Below are positions 41,470-49,467 of a DNA stretch of 64,000 nucleotides, in pieces. The notes below the pieces were generated by a model. The model was not told the origin of the DNA. It did no database searches and saw only the letters and a list, made by a program, of their open reading frames with translations. Each line of letters starts with the position of its first letter. Within the stretch, counting starts at the first letter, position 1. The stretch is taken from contig NZ_JAIVLG010000001.1 in NCBI RefSeq assembly GCF_020524545.1, positions 434,001 to 498,000 on the forward strand. The letters are read 5' to 3'. The translations under genes were made by a program, and so were the position numbers. This DNA comes from Microbacterium paraoxydans. GTDB taxonomy: Bacteria; Actinomycetota; Actinomycetes; Actinomycetales; Microbacteriaceae.

Positions 41470-42314
41470 TGGGGATCGAACTGTTGAGCGAAGCCATGAG
41501 CTACGCCCGCGCATTCAACAAGAGAGCTCGAGCGGCCGGCACCCGGCCGCTCGAGCCCCTCGAAATGCTCGTGCTGCAGACTATGGCGCTCTCTGCCCGC
41601 GACAAGGACCCCCAACCGACCTACTTCGCTGGACGAGACACCACGCTCGAAGCCATCGGCCTCGACACATCAGCACCGTCACGGAGACGCCTCATGCGCG
41701 CCACCAGCGCTCTAATCGAGGCGGGAGCTATCACCAGAGCCAAGAGCGGGCATCGTGGCTCTACGGCCGTCTACAGCCTCAAACGCGAAGGGGTACCCCT
41801 CGTGGTACCCATTGTGGATAACTCCGCGGAAAGGGTGTCACCAGAGGTACCCAATAACGGGAATGGGTACCACGAGAGTCCCGAATGGGTACCACGAGAG
41901 TCCCGAATGGGTACCACCAGAGGTACCCCCAAGGAAGGAAGAGGACTAGAAGAGGAGGGGGACGCGCGCGCGAGCACCTTCGAGCTTGAACAGCCGCCCA
42001 CTCCCACCCCACATCCTTGGGACCACGACCTCCCCGAACCACGCACCGCCCGCGAAGCGGCCCGCTGCCCGAAACACCCCCACGGCACCCCCGACCGCTG
42101 CGTCGCATGCGGCGACAACCGCACCACGTGGACCGAAGCACACCCCGACGCACCCACCCGACCCCGCAAACCCCGCCCATACGACTGCGACGCCGGCCGC
42201 CACCGCGTCACCGGCGAGAAACGCCCCGGCGTACCCGACGACATCTGCGTCACCTGCCACCAGCGCGGCGTCATCGACGCCCTCGCACCCGCAAACCTCG
42301 GAGCGACCGCGTGA
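41469..42314 (+). CDS. Replication-initiator-like winged-helix protein with Cys-rich tail
   Basis: A 281-residue protein. Residues about 10-115 form a helical/winged-helix region (MLVLQTMALSARDKDPQPTY, LMRATSALIEAGAITRAKSG) like N-terminal domains of phage replication proteins. Residues about 108-155 are encoded by an array of GGTACC repeats. The tail has two Cys clusters (CPKHPHGTPDRCVACG; CDAGRHRV...ICVTC). Start GTG 41469. The layout recalls lambda O, whose gene contains the origin. Replication role is inferred, not proven. Confidence 0.6.
   Translation: MGIELLSEAMSYARAFNKRARAAGTRPLEPLEMLVLQTMALSARDKDPQPTYFAGRDTTLEAIGLDTSAPSRRRLMRATSALIEAGAITRAKSGHRGSTAVYSLKREGVPLVVPIVDNSAERVSPEVPNNGNGYHESPEWVPRESRMGTTRGTPKEGRGLEEEGDARASTFELEQPPTPTPHPWDHDLPEPRTAREAARCPKHPHGTPDRCVACGDNRTTWTEAHPDAPTRPRKPRPYDCDAGRHRVTGEKRPGVPDDICVTCHQRGVIDALAPANLGATA
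41792..41927. repeat. Seven GGTACC palindromes, candidate iteron origin
   Basis: GGTACC occurs at 41792, 41804, 41846, 41866, 41888, 41910 and 41922 (first bases), with 22-bp direct repeats at 41862-41905. All lie inside the replication-like gene. Clustering of a 6-bp palindrome at this density is far above chance. Confidence 0.75.
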
Positions 42315-42526
42315 CCACCAAGCCCACCATCACAGAGCCCTCACCCTTCAACTGCCGACGCGGCCGCCACTGCGTCCTCACCACCGACCGCATCTGCGTC
42401 ATCTGCGGCGCCCAAGGCGTCACCGACGCCCGACGCCTCCCACCCCTCACCGAACCACCACAACCCACCGCGCTCGCCGCGGCGGAGCCGCTGAGCATCG
42501 TGTCCGGGACGGAGAGCGATGGTTAG
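42311..42526 (+). CDS. Small Cys-rich protein
   Basis: A 71-residue protein with NCRRGRHCVLTTDRICVICG (about 14-33), closely similar in pattern to the CDAGRH...ICVTC cluster ending the preceding protein. It is probably a small zinc-binding fold derived by duplication. GTG 42311 overlaps the preceding stop by four bases. Confidence 0.6.
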   Translation: MTTKPTITEPSPFNCRRGRHCVLTTDRICVICGAQGVTDARRLPPLTEPPQPTALAAAEPLSIVSGTESDG

Positions 42527-42935
42527 ACCAGCTGCAGACTTCCTCTTCGACGATCTCCTCATCCTCCCTGGGAACCTCGCGCTACAGGTCTGGACCGTTG
42601 GCGAGCTCGACCGGGCACTCGCGCAGGCCCGCCGCGACCGCGACCACCAGCTCGTCGAGATCCTCATTGCCATCCGCACTGCCGGGCTCCGAGCGAAAGC
42701 GGCCGCTGCCGAGGTGACGTCCGGACTCGGACATGTTTCGCGTCCGAGCCCGGACATCGGGACAAGGTTGAGATTCATCACCACCAGACAGGCGGCCGAC
42801 CGGCTGCATGTCAGCACCCGCCACGTCCTTCGTTTGTTGGACACGGGCGAGCTCCTCGGCCGGAAGGTCGAGGACCGCTGGCACATCGACCCACTCTCGC
42901 TGCCGAGCAGCAGCACAGCACAGGAGAACACATGA
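42519..42935 (+). CDS. HTH (excisionase-type) protein
   Basis: A 138-residue protein with a helical N-terminal half and a C-terminal HTH_17-like domain (about 86-130: FITTRQAADRLHVSTRHVLR, ELLGRKVEDRWHID). A second Xis/BldC-like DNA-binding protein in the element. ATG 42519 follows GGAGAG and overlaps the preceding stop by eight bases. Confidence 0.65.
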   Translation: MVRPAADFLFDDLLILPGNLALQVWTVGELDRALAQARRDRDHQLVEILIAIRTAGLRAKAAAAEVTSGLGHVSRPSPDIGTRLRFITTRQAADRLHVSTRHVLRLLDTGELLGRKVEDRWHIDPLSLPSSSTAQENT

Positions 42936-43894
42936 GCTTCACCGAAGCCGCGAACCAGCTCGCCCGCCGCGAGGCCCGTGAGAAGCTCGCACTCGCGACC
43001 AACCGGAAGACCGCGATGGAGATCCTCGCCGTCGCCGAGCAGCGCGGAGACAAAGAACTCTCTGCCGGGATCCGCCAGGAGATCGCCGAACGCTGGCCGC
43101 TGCGTCAGCCGATCAACTTCAAGCCCCGCCTGGTCATCGCCAACGCTCAGATGTTGACCGCGCTCAAGGGCGCTTGGTCAGATCCCGCCGCACGTCAGGC
43201 GCGTCAGGACTTCATCGACGGCAAGTACACCAAGGAGATCTTTGATCGCCTGTACCCACCGACCATCGCCGCGCCCGTCGCCGTTGTCGATCGGGTGCTC
43301 GTCTCGGCGCAGGAAGAGCTCAACAAGGCAAGCAAGGTCCTCGCCACCCAGGTCGACAAGCTCCTCGCCCGCCCCACTGGCAGCGTCGAAGAGCGGCTCC
43401 TGTACGAGACGCAGGCACAGCGAGCCTGGGGTCGCCTCAAGCCGCAGCTCGACAACCTCAGCGACACCGAACTCGTCGGTTCAATCGAGCGCATCGTGGC
43501 GGACGCTGTCGGCCCCGGGGAGCGAGGTGCTGTCATGCAAGAGCTTCCCGCATACTTGAGCGTTCGAGGTGTGGAGCGCTACTTCAGCGAGTCGATCGAG
43601 ACCGTGGTCAAGGATGCTCTTGTGCAGTCCGACCCGATGGCGATGGGTGCCGACAAGGCCGAGACTCGCGCCGACGAATACCTCGCGATCGTCCGCTACA
43701 ACGCCGGCAACGTGCGTGCACTCATCACGGACAACTGGGCCGCGCTGCACTCCATGACTGCTCAGGACCTCGGACAGCTGGAGGAAGGGCGCAGCGGTCG
43801 ATTCATCACCGCCGACCAGGCTGCACTCGACGGACTCACCACAGCAGAAGCGGCGGCCGCAGCGGCCACGTCCTCGTTGCTCAAGAACGTCTGA
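42932..43894 (+). CDS. Hypothetical element protein, 320 aa
   Basis: A mostly helical soluble protein with no recognised domain. The N-terminal about 70 residues are charged and coiled (AANQLARREAREKLALATNR). Ala-rich C-terminus. It starts by a four-base overlap with the HTH gene and ends by a one-base overlap with the zinc-finger gene (TGATG). Placed between replication-like and tail genes; function unknown. Confidence 0.65.
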   Translation: MSFTEAANQLARREAREKLALATNRKTAMEILAVAEQRGDKELSAGIRQEIAERWPLRQPINFKPRLVIANAQMLTALKGAWSDPAARQARQDFIDGKYTKEIFDRLYPPTIAAPVAVVDRVLVSAQEELNKASKVLATQVDKLLARPTGSVEERLLYETQAQRAWGRLKPQLDNLSDTELVGSIERIVADAVGPGERGAVMQELPAYLSVRGVERYFSESIETVVKDALVQSDPMAMGADKAETRADEYLAIVRYNAGNVRALITDNWAALHSMTAQDLGQLEEGRSGRFITADQAALDGLTTAEAAAAAATSSLLKNV

Positions 43895-44379
43895 TGCGGC
43901 CGACCGGCGGGCGTCAAGGGGTGGGGGGAGACCCCCAACCCCGCGGCGTCTCCGTACCGCCGGGGAGGGCGCTGGGGTCCGTCGAGGGTTCAAACTTTCC
44001 CGCTGCCGGTCCTATCGGGCGCGGAGGACGCCGCACAGGGGCCCCTCGCCTTGCTCGCTGCGGCCACCTTGCCCCCTACTCTCCGGGGCCTCCTCGTCGC
44101 GAGTGCGACACTTGCGCTCGCCCGGAATCTCGGGCATGCAAGACATGCGCCGGCGACATCACAGGCCATCATCCGAACGCCCGTTTCTGCAGCAGGCGCT
44201 GTCGTCTCGTGGCAAGCGGCCGCGCCAGAGCCGAACCACTCACCGCTCGACTGTGTGCGCTCGAGGAGTGCTCGAACCTGTTCGTTCCCTACCGGGAAAC
44301 GCAGCTTTGCTGCTCGGAACGCCACGGCAAGATCCATTGGAACCGGCGAGCTCGCTTGACCGGTACCTCAACCACCTGA
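43894..44379 (+). CDS. Putative zinc-finger protein
   Basis: A 161-residue protein with several Cys/His clusters in its C-terminal half: CDTCARPESRACKTC (about 71-85), HHPNARFCSRRC (about 91-102), CALEECSNLF and CCSERHGKIHWNRRAR (about 138-154). The N-terminal 55 residues are Gly/Pro/Arg-rich and look less constrained. ATG 43894 overlaps the preceding stop; another start further in is possible. Likely nucleic-acid binding. Confidence 0.55.
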   Translation: MRPTGGRQGVGGDPQPRGVSVPPGRALGSVEGSNFPAAGPIGRGGRRTGAPRLARCGHLAPYSPGPPRRECDTCARPESRACKTCAGDITGHHPNARFCSRRCRLVASGRARAEPLTARLCALEECSNLFVPYRETQLCCSERHGKIHWNRRARLTGTSTT

Positions 44380-44422
44380 CGCCCCTATCCGCCCCAGAAA
44401 CCCAGGATCGACATGAAGAGGA

Positions 44423-47158
44423 TTGACTGACAGAAGCGTAAAGGTAAGCCTGATCCTGCAGGCGCAGGGCTACATGCAGGGGATGCGGGAAGTCGGCAAG
44501 GCCACCGACGAAGCCGGGTCGAAGGCGGAGAAGCTCGCCGCGCAACGGCAGGGCTTCGAGTCCCTTGGGCGCACAGCCCTCGGTGTTGGTACTGCCATGG
44601 CGATCGGTGTCGGGCTCGCGGTCAGCAAGTTCGCCGAGTTCGACCAGCAGATGTCGTACGTGAAAGCCGCGACCCATGAGACCGCCGGCAACATGGACCT
44701 TCTCCGGGACGCAGCTCTCGAAGCGGGTGCCCGCACCGTCTACAGCGCCACCGAAGCGGCCGGCGCGATCGAAGAGCTCGCCCGCGCCGGCGTCTCCACC
44801 GCGGACATCCTCGGGGGCGGACTCGATGCCGCACTCGATCTCGCCGCAGCAGGTGGACTCGACGTCGCGGAAGCCGCCGGCATCGCCGCCGTCGCCCTCA
44901 AGACGTTCAATCTCGAAGGCGCCGACATGTCGCATGTTGCCGACCTCCTCGCGGCCGGCGCAGGGAAGGCGATGGGCGACGTCTCGCAACTCTCTCAAGC
45001 ACTCGCTCAGGGTGGCCTCGTCGCGAAACAAACGGGCCTCTCGATCGAAGAAACCACCGCCGGCCTCGCCGCGTTCGCAGCCCAGGGCCTCCTCGGATCC
45101 GACGCCGGTACCAGCTTCAAGAGCATGCTGCAGCGCCTCACCCCGCAGTCGAACGAGGCAAAACAGAAGATGGAAGAGCTCGGGATCTCGGCTTACGACG
45201 CCTCCGGCAACTTCGTCGGCTTGGCTCAGTTCGCAGGCAATCTCCGGACCTCCCTGCAGAAGCTCACGCCCGAGCAGCGCAACGCCGCGATGGCCACCAT
45301 CTTCGGCTCTGACGCAGTCCGCGCTGCCAGTGTCCTCTACGACGAGGGTGAGGCAGGCATCCGTGAGTGGACGGAGGCGGTCAATGACCAGGGATACGCC
45401 GCCGAAACCGCCGCGATGCGCCTCGACAACCTCGCTGGAGATGTGGAGGCACTCGGCGGCGCCTTTGATACCGCCCTCATCACCGGCGGATCCGGAGCCA
45501 ACGACGTGCTCCGCGCACTCGTTCAGACCCTGACCGGCGCCGTCGACCTCTTCGGAGAGCTACCCGACGAGGTACAAGGAGCCGGCGTCGTCTTCGGCCT
45601 GGCTGCCACCGCAGTCGCACTCATGGGCGGAGCATTCCTCACCGCAGTACCGAAGATCGCCGACTTCCGAGAGGGCGTCAAGGCCCTCAACATGTCTATG
45701 AGCGGCATCAGCATCGCCGCAGGCCTGGCCACGGCCGCCCTCGGTATTGGCTTGGCCGTTATCGGCGCTGTCGCCTCCGCCCACGCCGAAGCCGAAGCCC
45801 GGGCACGCTCCTACGCCGACACCCTCGAACGAGGTACCCAGAAGGTCACCCGAGCCACTCGCGACCTTGCCGCCGAGAACCTCACCGCCGAGAAGTCCTT
45901 CTTGTGGATCTCTCGAGGCTCTGCGGCCGACGCGGCCGCAGAGCTCGGCCTCGGCGTCGATACCGTCACCGACGCCGTGCTCGGCAACGCCGAAGCACTC
46001 ACCAAGGTCTACAGTGCCGTCCAAGCCGGCCTCGCCCGCGGCTCGAAAGCCATGATCAGCCAGAGCGACGCCGACGTACGGGCCTCCCGCGCCGCTGAGC
46101 TCCTCACCGAGAGCCTCGAAGGGGAGATCGGTGCACTCGACGAAGCCCGCAAGGTCGCCCAACAGAAGAGCGAGGCTGACAAGACGGCCGCCGCAGCGGC
46201 CGCCGAACACGACACCGCGCTCCGCAAGCTCGAGGGCGGCGCCGGCGTCGCCACAACGGGAATCAACGAGCTCGCCGACGCAATCCGCGGATTCGGCTCA
46301 ACCGAGCTCGACGCTCGCTCCGCGGCCCGCGACCTCGAGGCCGCATACGCCGACCTCACCGAGTCCGTCGCACGGAACGGCACGTCCCTCGACATCACGA
46401 CCGCTGCAGGCCGCGCCAACGAATCCGCCCTCGACGGGATCGCCCGCAAGACCCTCGAAGCCGCGGCTGCCACGCTCGAGCAGACCGGTAGCCAGGAAGC
46501 CGCCAATGGTGTCATGGCTACCGGACGCCAGCGCCTCATCGAGATGCTCGCCCAGTTCGGCATCACCGGCGCCGCAGCAGACGCCTACGCCGACGCCCTC
46601 GGCCTCATCCCCGGCAACATCCCCACCGTGGTGCAGTTGCTCGGCGTCGACGAAGCCCAGAACAAGATCAACCGGTTCGTCACCCTCAACAACGGCCAGA
46701 CCATCCGAATTCGCGTGCAAGCAGACGGCGCCGCCCTCCAGGTCGGCCGGTTCGACGTCACGAATAGCGCGACCGGCAACCTCTTCGACAAGGGGAAGAA
46801 GGTCACGTCGTTCGCATCGGGGGCGATGCTCCCCGGGATCTACAGCCCGGTCAACGGTGGGATTCACCGCATCGCGGAGGCCGGCTGGTCCGAGGCATAC
46901 ATCACAGAGAACCCCGCGTACCGGGATCACTCTCTCGACGTGTGGGAGGGCATCGGCCGACGCATCGGCGCCTTCCAGCCTGCGCCGGCATCTCATGCTC
47001 TCCCGGCTGCTTCACCGGCGGGGAGGAGTGCGGTGGGCAACCAGTACTCGTTCGGCGACATCTACGGGATCGACCCGGAGCTGATCGTTGGCGAGATGAA
47101 CAAGCAGGTGCGACGAGCGGTGGCCGTCAGCGGTCTCCATGAGGGAGTGGGTGACTGA
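44423..47158 (+). CDS. Phage tail tape measure protein
   Basis: A 911-residue TP901-type tape measure protein, which sets tail length and is ejected with DNA in siphophages. Seen: helical core (about 1-330, DQQMSYVKAATHETAGNMDL, YSATEAAGAIEELARAGVST, TFKSMLQ-like SFKSMLQRLTP), hydrophobic segments (about 52-68, 390-412, 430-456), coiled regions to 690, and a C-terminal MLPGIYSPVNGGIHRIAEAG (about 815-834). TTG 44423 after GAAGAGGA is the likely start. At about 1.5 angstrom per residue it would fit a tail near 135 nm. It is the only recognisable virion gene in the element. Confidence 0.88.
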   Translation: MTDRSVKVSLILQAQGYMQGMREVGKATDEAGSKAEKLAAQRQGFESLGRTALGVGTAMAIGVGLAVSKFAEFDQQMSYVKAATHETAGNMDLLRDAALEAGARTVYSATEAAGAIEELARAGVSTADILGGGLDAALDLAAAGGLDVAEAAGIAAVALKTFNLEGADMSHVADLLAAGAGKAMGDVSQLSQALAQGGLVAKQTGLSIEETTAGLAAFAAQGLLGSDAGTSFKSMLQRLTPQSNEAKQKMEELGISAYDASGNFVGLAQFAGNLRTSLQKLTPEQRNAAMATIFGSDAVRAASVLYDEGEAGIREWTEAVNDQGYAAETAAMRLDNLAGDVEALGGAFDTALITGGSGANDVLRALVQTLTGAVDLFGELPDEVQGAGVVFGLAATAVALMGGAFLTAVPKIADFREGVKALNMSMSGISIAAGLATAALGIGLAVIGAVASAHAEAEARARSYADTLERGTQKVTRATRDLAAENLTAEKSFLWISRGSAADAAAELGLGVDTVTDAVLGNAEALTKVYSAVQAGLARGSKAMISQSDADVRASRAAELLTESLEGEIGALDEARKVAQQKSEADKTAAAAAAEHDTALRKLEGGAGVATTGINELADAIRGFGSTELDARSAARDLEAAYADLTESVARNGTSLDITTAAGRANESALDGIARKTLEAAAATLEQTGSQEAANGVMATGRQRLIEMLAQFGITGAAADAYADALGLIPGNIPTVVQLLGVDEAQNKINRFVTLNNGQTIRIRVQADGAALQVGRFDVTNSATGNLFDKGKKVTSFASGAMLPGIYSPVNGGIHRIAEAGWSEAYITENPAYRDHSLDVWEGIGRRIGAFQPAPASHALPAASPAGRSAVGNQYSFGDIYGIDPELIVGEMNKQVRRAVAVSGLHEGVGD

Positions 47159-47475
47159 TGGGATCATTCACGACACCCGGCGGCGACATCTTCGCCGTCG
47201 ACGACGCCGAGCTCCATGACCAGGTGCTCACCCTCTCCGCGCACGTCGTCGACGGCAACAAGAGCGCAGCGCTCGCGGTCGTGGCCAAGGCCTATGAGAC
47301 AACCAGCTCAATCGACTACGTCATCCTCATCGCCCAGGAGGCGCTGACACGTGTGGCGGTGTATCTCGTCAACGAAGCCACCCCGCCCGAGACGATCAAG
47401 ATCACCGGCACCCTCGGCGCGATCGCTCACGCCACACGCTCCCTCGCCGGCATCATCCAAGCCAAGAGCGGGTGA
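47158..47475 (+). CDS. Hypothetical protein following the tape measure gene
   Basis: A 105-residue helical protein of unknown family. ATG 47158 overlaps the tape measure stop by one base, so the two are co-translated and may act together. No tail-protein motif is recognised. Confidence 0.65.
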   Translation: MGSFTTPGGDIFAVDDAELHDQVLTLSAHVVDGNKSAALAVVAKAYETTSSIDYVILIAQEALTRVAVYLVNEATPPETIKITGTLGAIAHATRSLAGIIQAKSG

Positions 47476-47486
47476 CACGCGAACGG

Positions 47487-47502
47487 GGGCTCTTTCGAGC
47501 CC
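47487..47502 (+). terminator. Short hairpin after the tape measure unit
   Basis: gggctc-tttc-gagccc, a perfect 6-bp stem, lies 12 bases after the stop at 47475. No clear U-run. It separates the tape measure unit from the next promoter. Confidence 0.45.
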
Positions 47503-47543
47503 AGGTGTTCAGACATGCTGGCTATGAATTGTGCTAGATCAAG

Positions 47544-47552
47544 TGATAATAT
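47544..47552 (+). promoter_or_regulatory. Extended -10 promoter TGaTAATAT, predicted leaderless start
   Basis: TG at 47544-47545 and TAATAT at 47547-47552, in an AT-rich patch, end 7 bases before the GTG at 47560. No ribosome site lies between. This is the strongest -10 element in the window. Confidence 0.6.
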
Positions 47553-47559
47553 AACGGAC

Positions 47560-48186
47560 GTGAGCACATCCGAAGAGATCACCCAGCTGCTGGAGTCAGT
47601 GCAGCCCGCCAGCGACGCCGTCTTTGATGCCCTCGACGTCGCAGCGCCAGCCCTCGACACGGCTTTCGGCGTCGATGGTCCCCTCGCTTCGATCGAGAAC
47701 TACAGCAGCACACGCACGCATGTCGCCCGAGCGCTCGTGCACCGTGAGCTCGAGACACTCGACGACGGCTCGATGGGCGGCTGGCAGCTGGTGAAGAACT
47801 CCGGCCCGAACTGTCCTGTGCGGCTCGCTAATGGCGCGCACACGATAAGGGTGCTCCATACCTGGGCTCCCGAGGTCGTGCCGCCGAGCGGTCGCAACCC
47901 TGCTCGTGTGAGCTACTACAGCAACTCTCTCCTCCAGGCAGATCCGGACGTGCTGATCGCCGCTCACAACTTTCTGCTCCTATGGGAGCGACAGGGGGAA
48001 GAGTTCAAGCTTCGGCTCGTGCACACCCTTGGTTCCGTTCGCCTCAACCGCAACGCGCCGCTCGATCTCAACGTCTACCTCGAGCGCGGAGTGTCCTTCG
48101 CGGACATGAAGTTTGAGCAGCGAGACGAAGAACTCGAGTACTTCGGCCAGGAGGCAGAAGAGGAGGGCGAGGTCGAAAATGGCTGA
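47560..48186 (+). CDS. Hypothetical partner of the HTH-ImmA/IrrE protein
   Basis: A 208-residue protein of unknown family with an acidic N-terminal helical part and a mixed alpha/beta middle (VSYYSNSLLQADPDVLIAAH, LWERQGEEFKLRLVHTLGSV) and a Glu-rich C-terminus. GTG 47560 is set by the extended -10; an ATG at 47515 would lie upstream of the promoter. Its end overlaps the HTH-ImmA/IrrE start by eight bases, so it is probably the substrate, sensor or partner of that protein. Confidence 0.65.
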   Translation: MSTSEEITQLLESVQPASDAVFDALDVAAPALDTAFGVDGPLASIENYSSTRTHVARALVHRELETLDDGSMGGWQLVKNSGPNCPVRLANGAHTIRVLHTWAPEVVPPSGRNPARVSYYSNSLLQADPDVLIAAHNFLLLWERQGEEFKLRLVHTLGSVRLNRNAPLDLNVYLERGVSFADMKFEQRDEELEYFGQEAEEEGEVENG

Positions 48187-49345
48187 CAGCACGCGCATCC
48201 GTGATGGTCGAGTGCTCATGAACGTCACCCAGGCCAATCTCGCGGCCGCCTCCAACCTGCAGCAGCCCCTGATCTCCATGCTCGAGCGTGGGGATCGCTC
48301 CGCTTCTCCCGAACAGATCGGTGCCATCGCGGCCGCGCTCGGCCTCCCCTCCACGTTTTTCGATTTTCGCCCTCAGGCAGGCCCGGGGGCAGCGCCGGAG
48401 TTCCGACGCATGAAGACCGCGAAGAGCAGGGACACAGAGCAGGCTCGGCAACTGTTCAAGGAAGCATTCCGTATCTCCGAGCAGCTGCTCGATGGGTCCC
48501 GCTACCCTCGGCCGTCACTCCCCGTCGTCGACGACAGTGACACTGAGCTCGCCGTGGACCGAATCGAAGAGATCGCCCAAGAGGTGCGCGCCCTCTGGGC
48601 CTTGGACAGCACCTCTCCCATCAACCACCTCGTCCGCACGATGGAGCGTCGTGGCATCGTGGTTTGCCCCCTCGTCCTGCCCAGCGAAGATGAGCCACTG
48701 TACGGAGAGGGGAAGTCGCAGCACTTCGGCGCATCATTCTGGCTGGGCGTGGGCGAGACGGCAGTTGTCTCGCTGTTCCCGGGCTCGTCCGGTGACCGTG
48801 ACCGCTTCACTGCTGCGCACGAGGCTGGGCACATGGTGCTGCACACCTTCCGCCCGTGGGTTGATCCTGACGTGAAGGAACGCGAAGCAAACCTCTTCGC
48901 CGGTGCCCTACTCGCACCCGAGCGAGCGATCGCTAGCGCGTTCGAAGAAGCTATGACACTCAAGAACCTCGCGCAGCTCAAAGCCAAGTGGGGCATGTCA
49001 ATGCAGGCGCTCGCCATGCGCGGACGCCAGCTCGGTCTAATCTCCTCGGATCGCGCACAGGCGCTGTTCCGACAGATCTCAGCCCGTGGGTGGCGGAAGA
49101 ACGAACCGGTCCACGTCCCACATGAAGCCCCGAAGCTCATGCGCAAGCTGATCGAGATGAAGTACGGTCCAAGTCCCTTTGCGGACGGGAAGATCGTTGC
49201 CGACCTCGGACTCCCGCCGGCCATCCTGCGATCCCTCGCCCCTGACGCCCTCGGGGCCCCGGAGTCACCACGCGACAACGTGACTCATATCGACTTCCGG
49301 AGCGCCCGCGCTAAGGGCAGCAGCACAGAGCGTCTGCGCATGTGA
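48179..49345 (+). CDS. XRE-family HTH with ImmA/IrrE metallopeptidase domain
   Basis: A 388-residue fusion. HTH at about 10-62 (TQANLAAASNLQQPLISMLE). The ImmA/IrrE peptidase core carries the zinc motif in TAAHEAGHMVLHTF (HEXXH, about 212-216) and a downstream EREANLFAGALLAPE with the third ligand (about 237-250). In ICEBs1 a separate ImmR/ImmA pair controls element induction by cleaving the repressor; here both functions are fused. It probably governs induction of the element in response to stress (inference). Confidence 0.85.
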   Translation: MADSTRIRDGRVLMNVTQANLAAASNLQQPLISMLERGDRSASPEQIGAIAAALGLPSTFFDFRPQAGPGAAPEFRRMKTAKSRDTEQARQLFKEAFRISEQLLDGSRYPRPSLPVVDDSDTELAVDRIEEIAQEVRALWALDSTSPINHLVRTMERRGIVVCPLVLPSEDEPLYGEGKSQHFGASFWLGVGETAVVSLFPGSSGDRDRFTAAHEAGHMVLHTFRPWVDPDVKEREANLFAGALLAPERAIASAFEEAMTLKNLAQLKAKWGMSMQALAMRGRQLGLISSDRAQALFRQISARGWRKNEPVHVPHEAPKLMRKLIEMKYGPSPFADGKIVADLGLPPAILRSLAPDALGAPESPRDNVTHIDFRSARAKGSSTERLRM

Positions 49346-49362
49346 CCGACCGAATGCGCGTG

Positions 49363-49368
49363 TAGAGT
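49363..49368 (+). promoter_or_regulatory. -10-like hexamer TAGAGT before a structured leader
   Basis: TAGAGT ends 6 bases before the first base of the long hairpin at 49375, so a transcript would begin with that hairpin. Confidence 0.35.
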
Positions 49369-49374
49369 GACAGC

Positions 49375-49441
49375 GGAGACGCCTACCCCGGCCCAGGTTT
49401 GAAATAAGAACCCGACTGAACGGCCGGGCCGGGGCGTCTCC
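49375..49441 (+). ncRNA. Long hairpin: terminator or structured leader/small RNA
   Basis: Arms 49375-49394 and 49426-49441 pair over 16-18 bases (ggagacgcc...ggcgtctcc) with a 2-base bulge and a 31-base A-rich loop. It lies between the HTH-ImmA/IrrE stop and the next gene and is preceded by a -10-like box. It can be a terminator, or the start of a structured RNA leading into the gene at 49468. Confidence 0.45.
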
Positions 49442-49467
49442 GTTGTTCGCAGTCACAGGGAGCGCAT

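Noticed and set aside
41862..41915. 22-bp repeats as a CRISPR array
   Set aside because: They are inside an open gene, have no spacers, and share only GGTACC-centred sequence; iterons fit better.
43894..44060. The first 55 residues of the zinc-finger protein as certain coding sequence
   Set aside because: Composition is Gly/Pro/Arg-rich and unconstrained; the start was kept by overlap with the previous stop, but an internal start remains possible.
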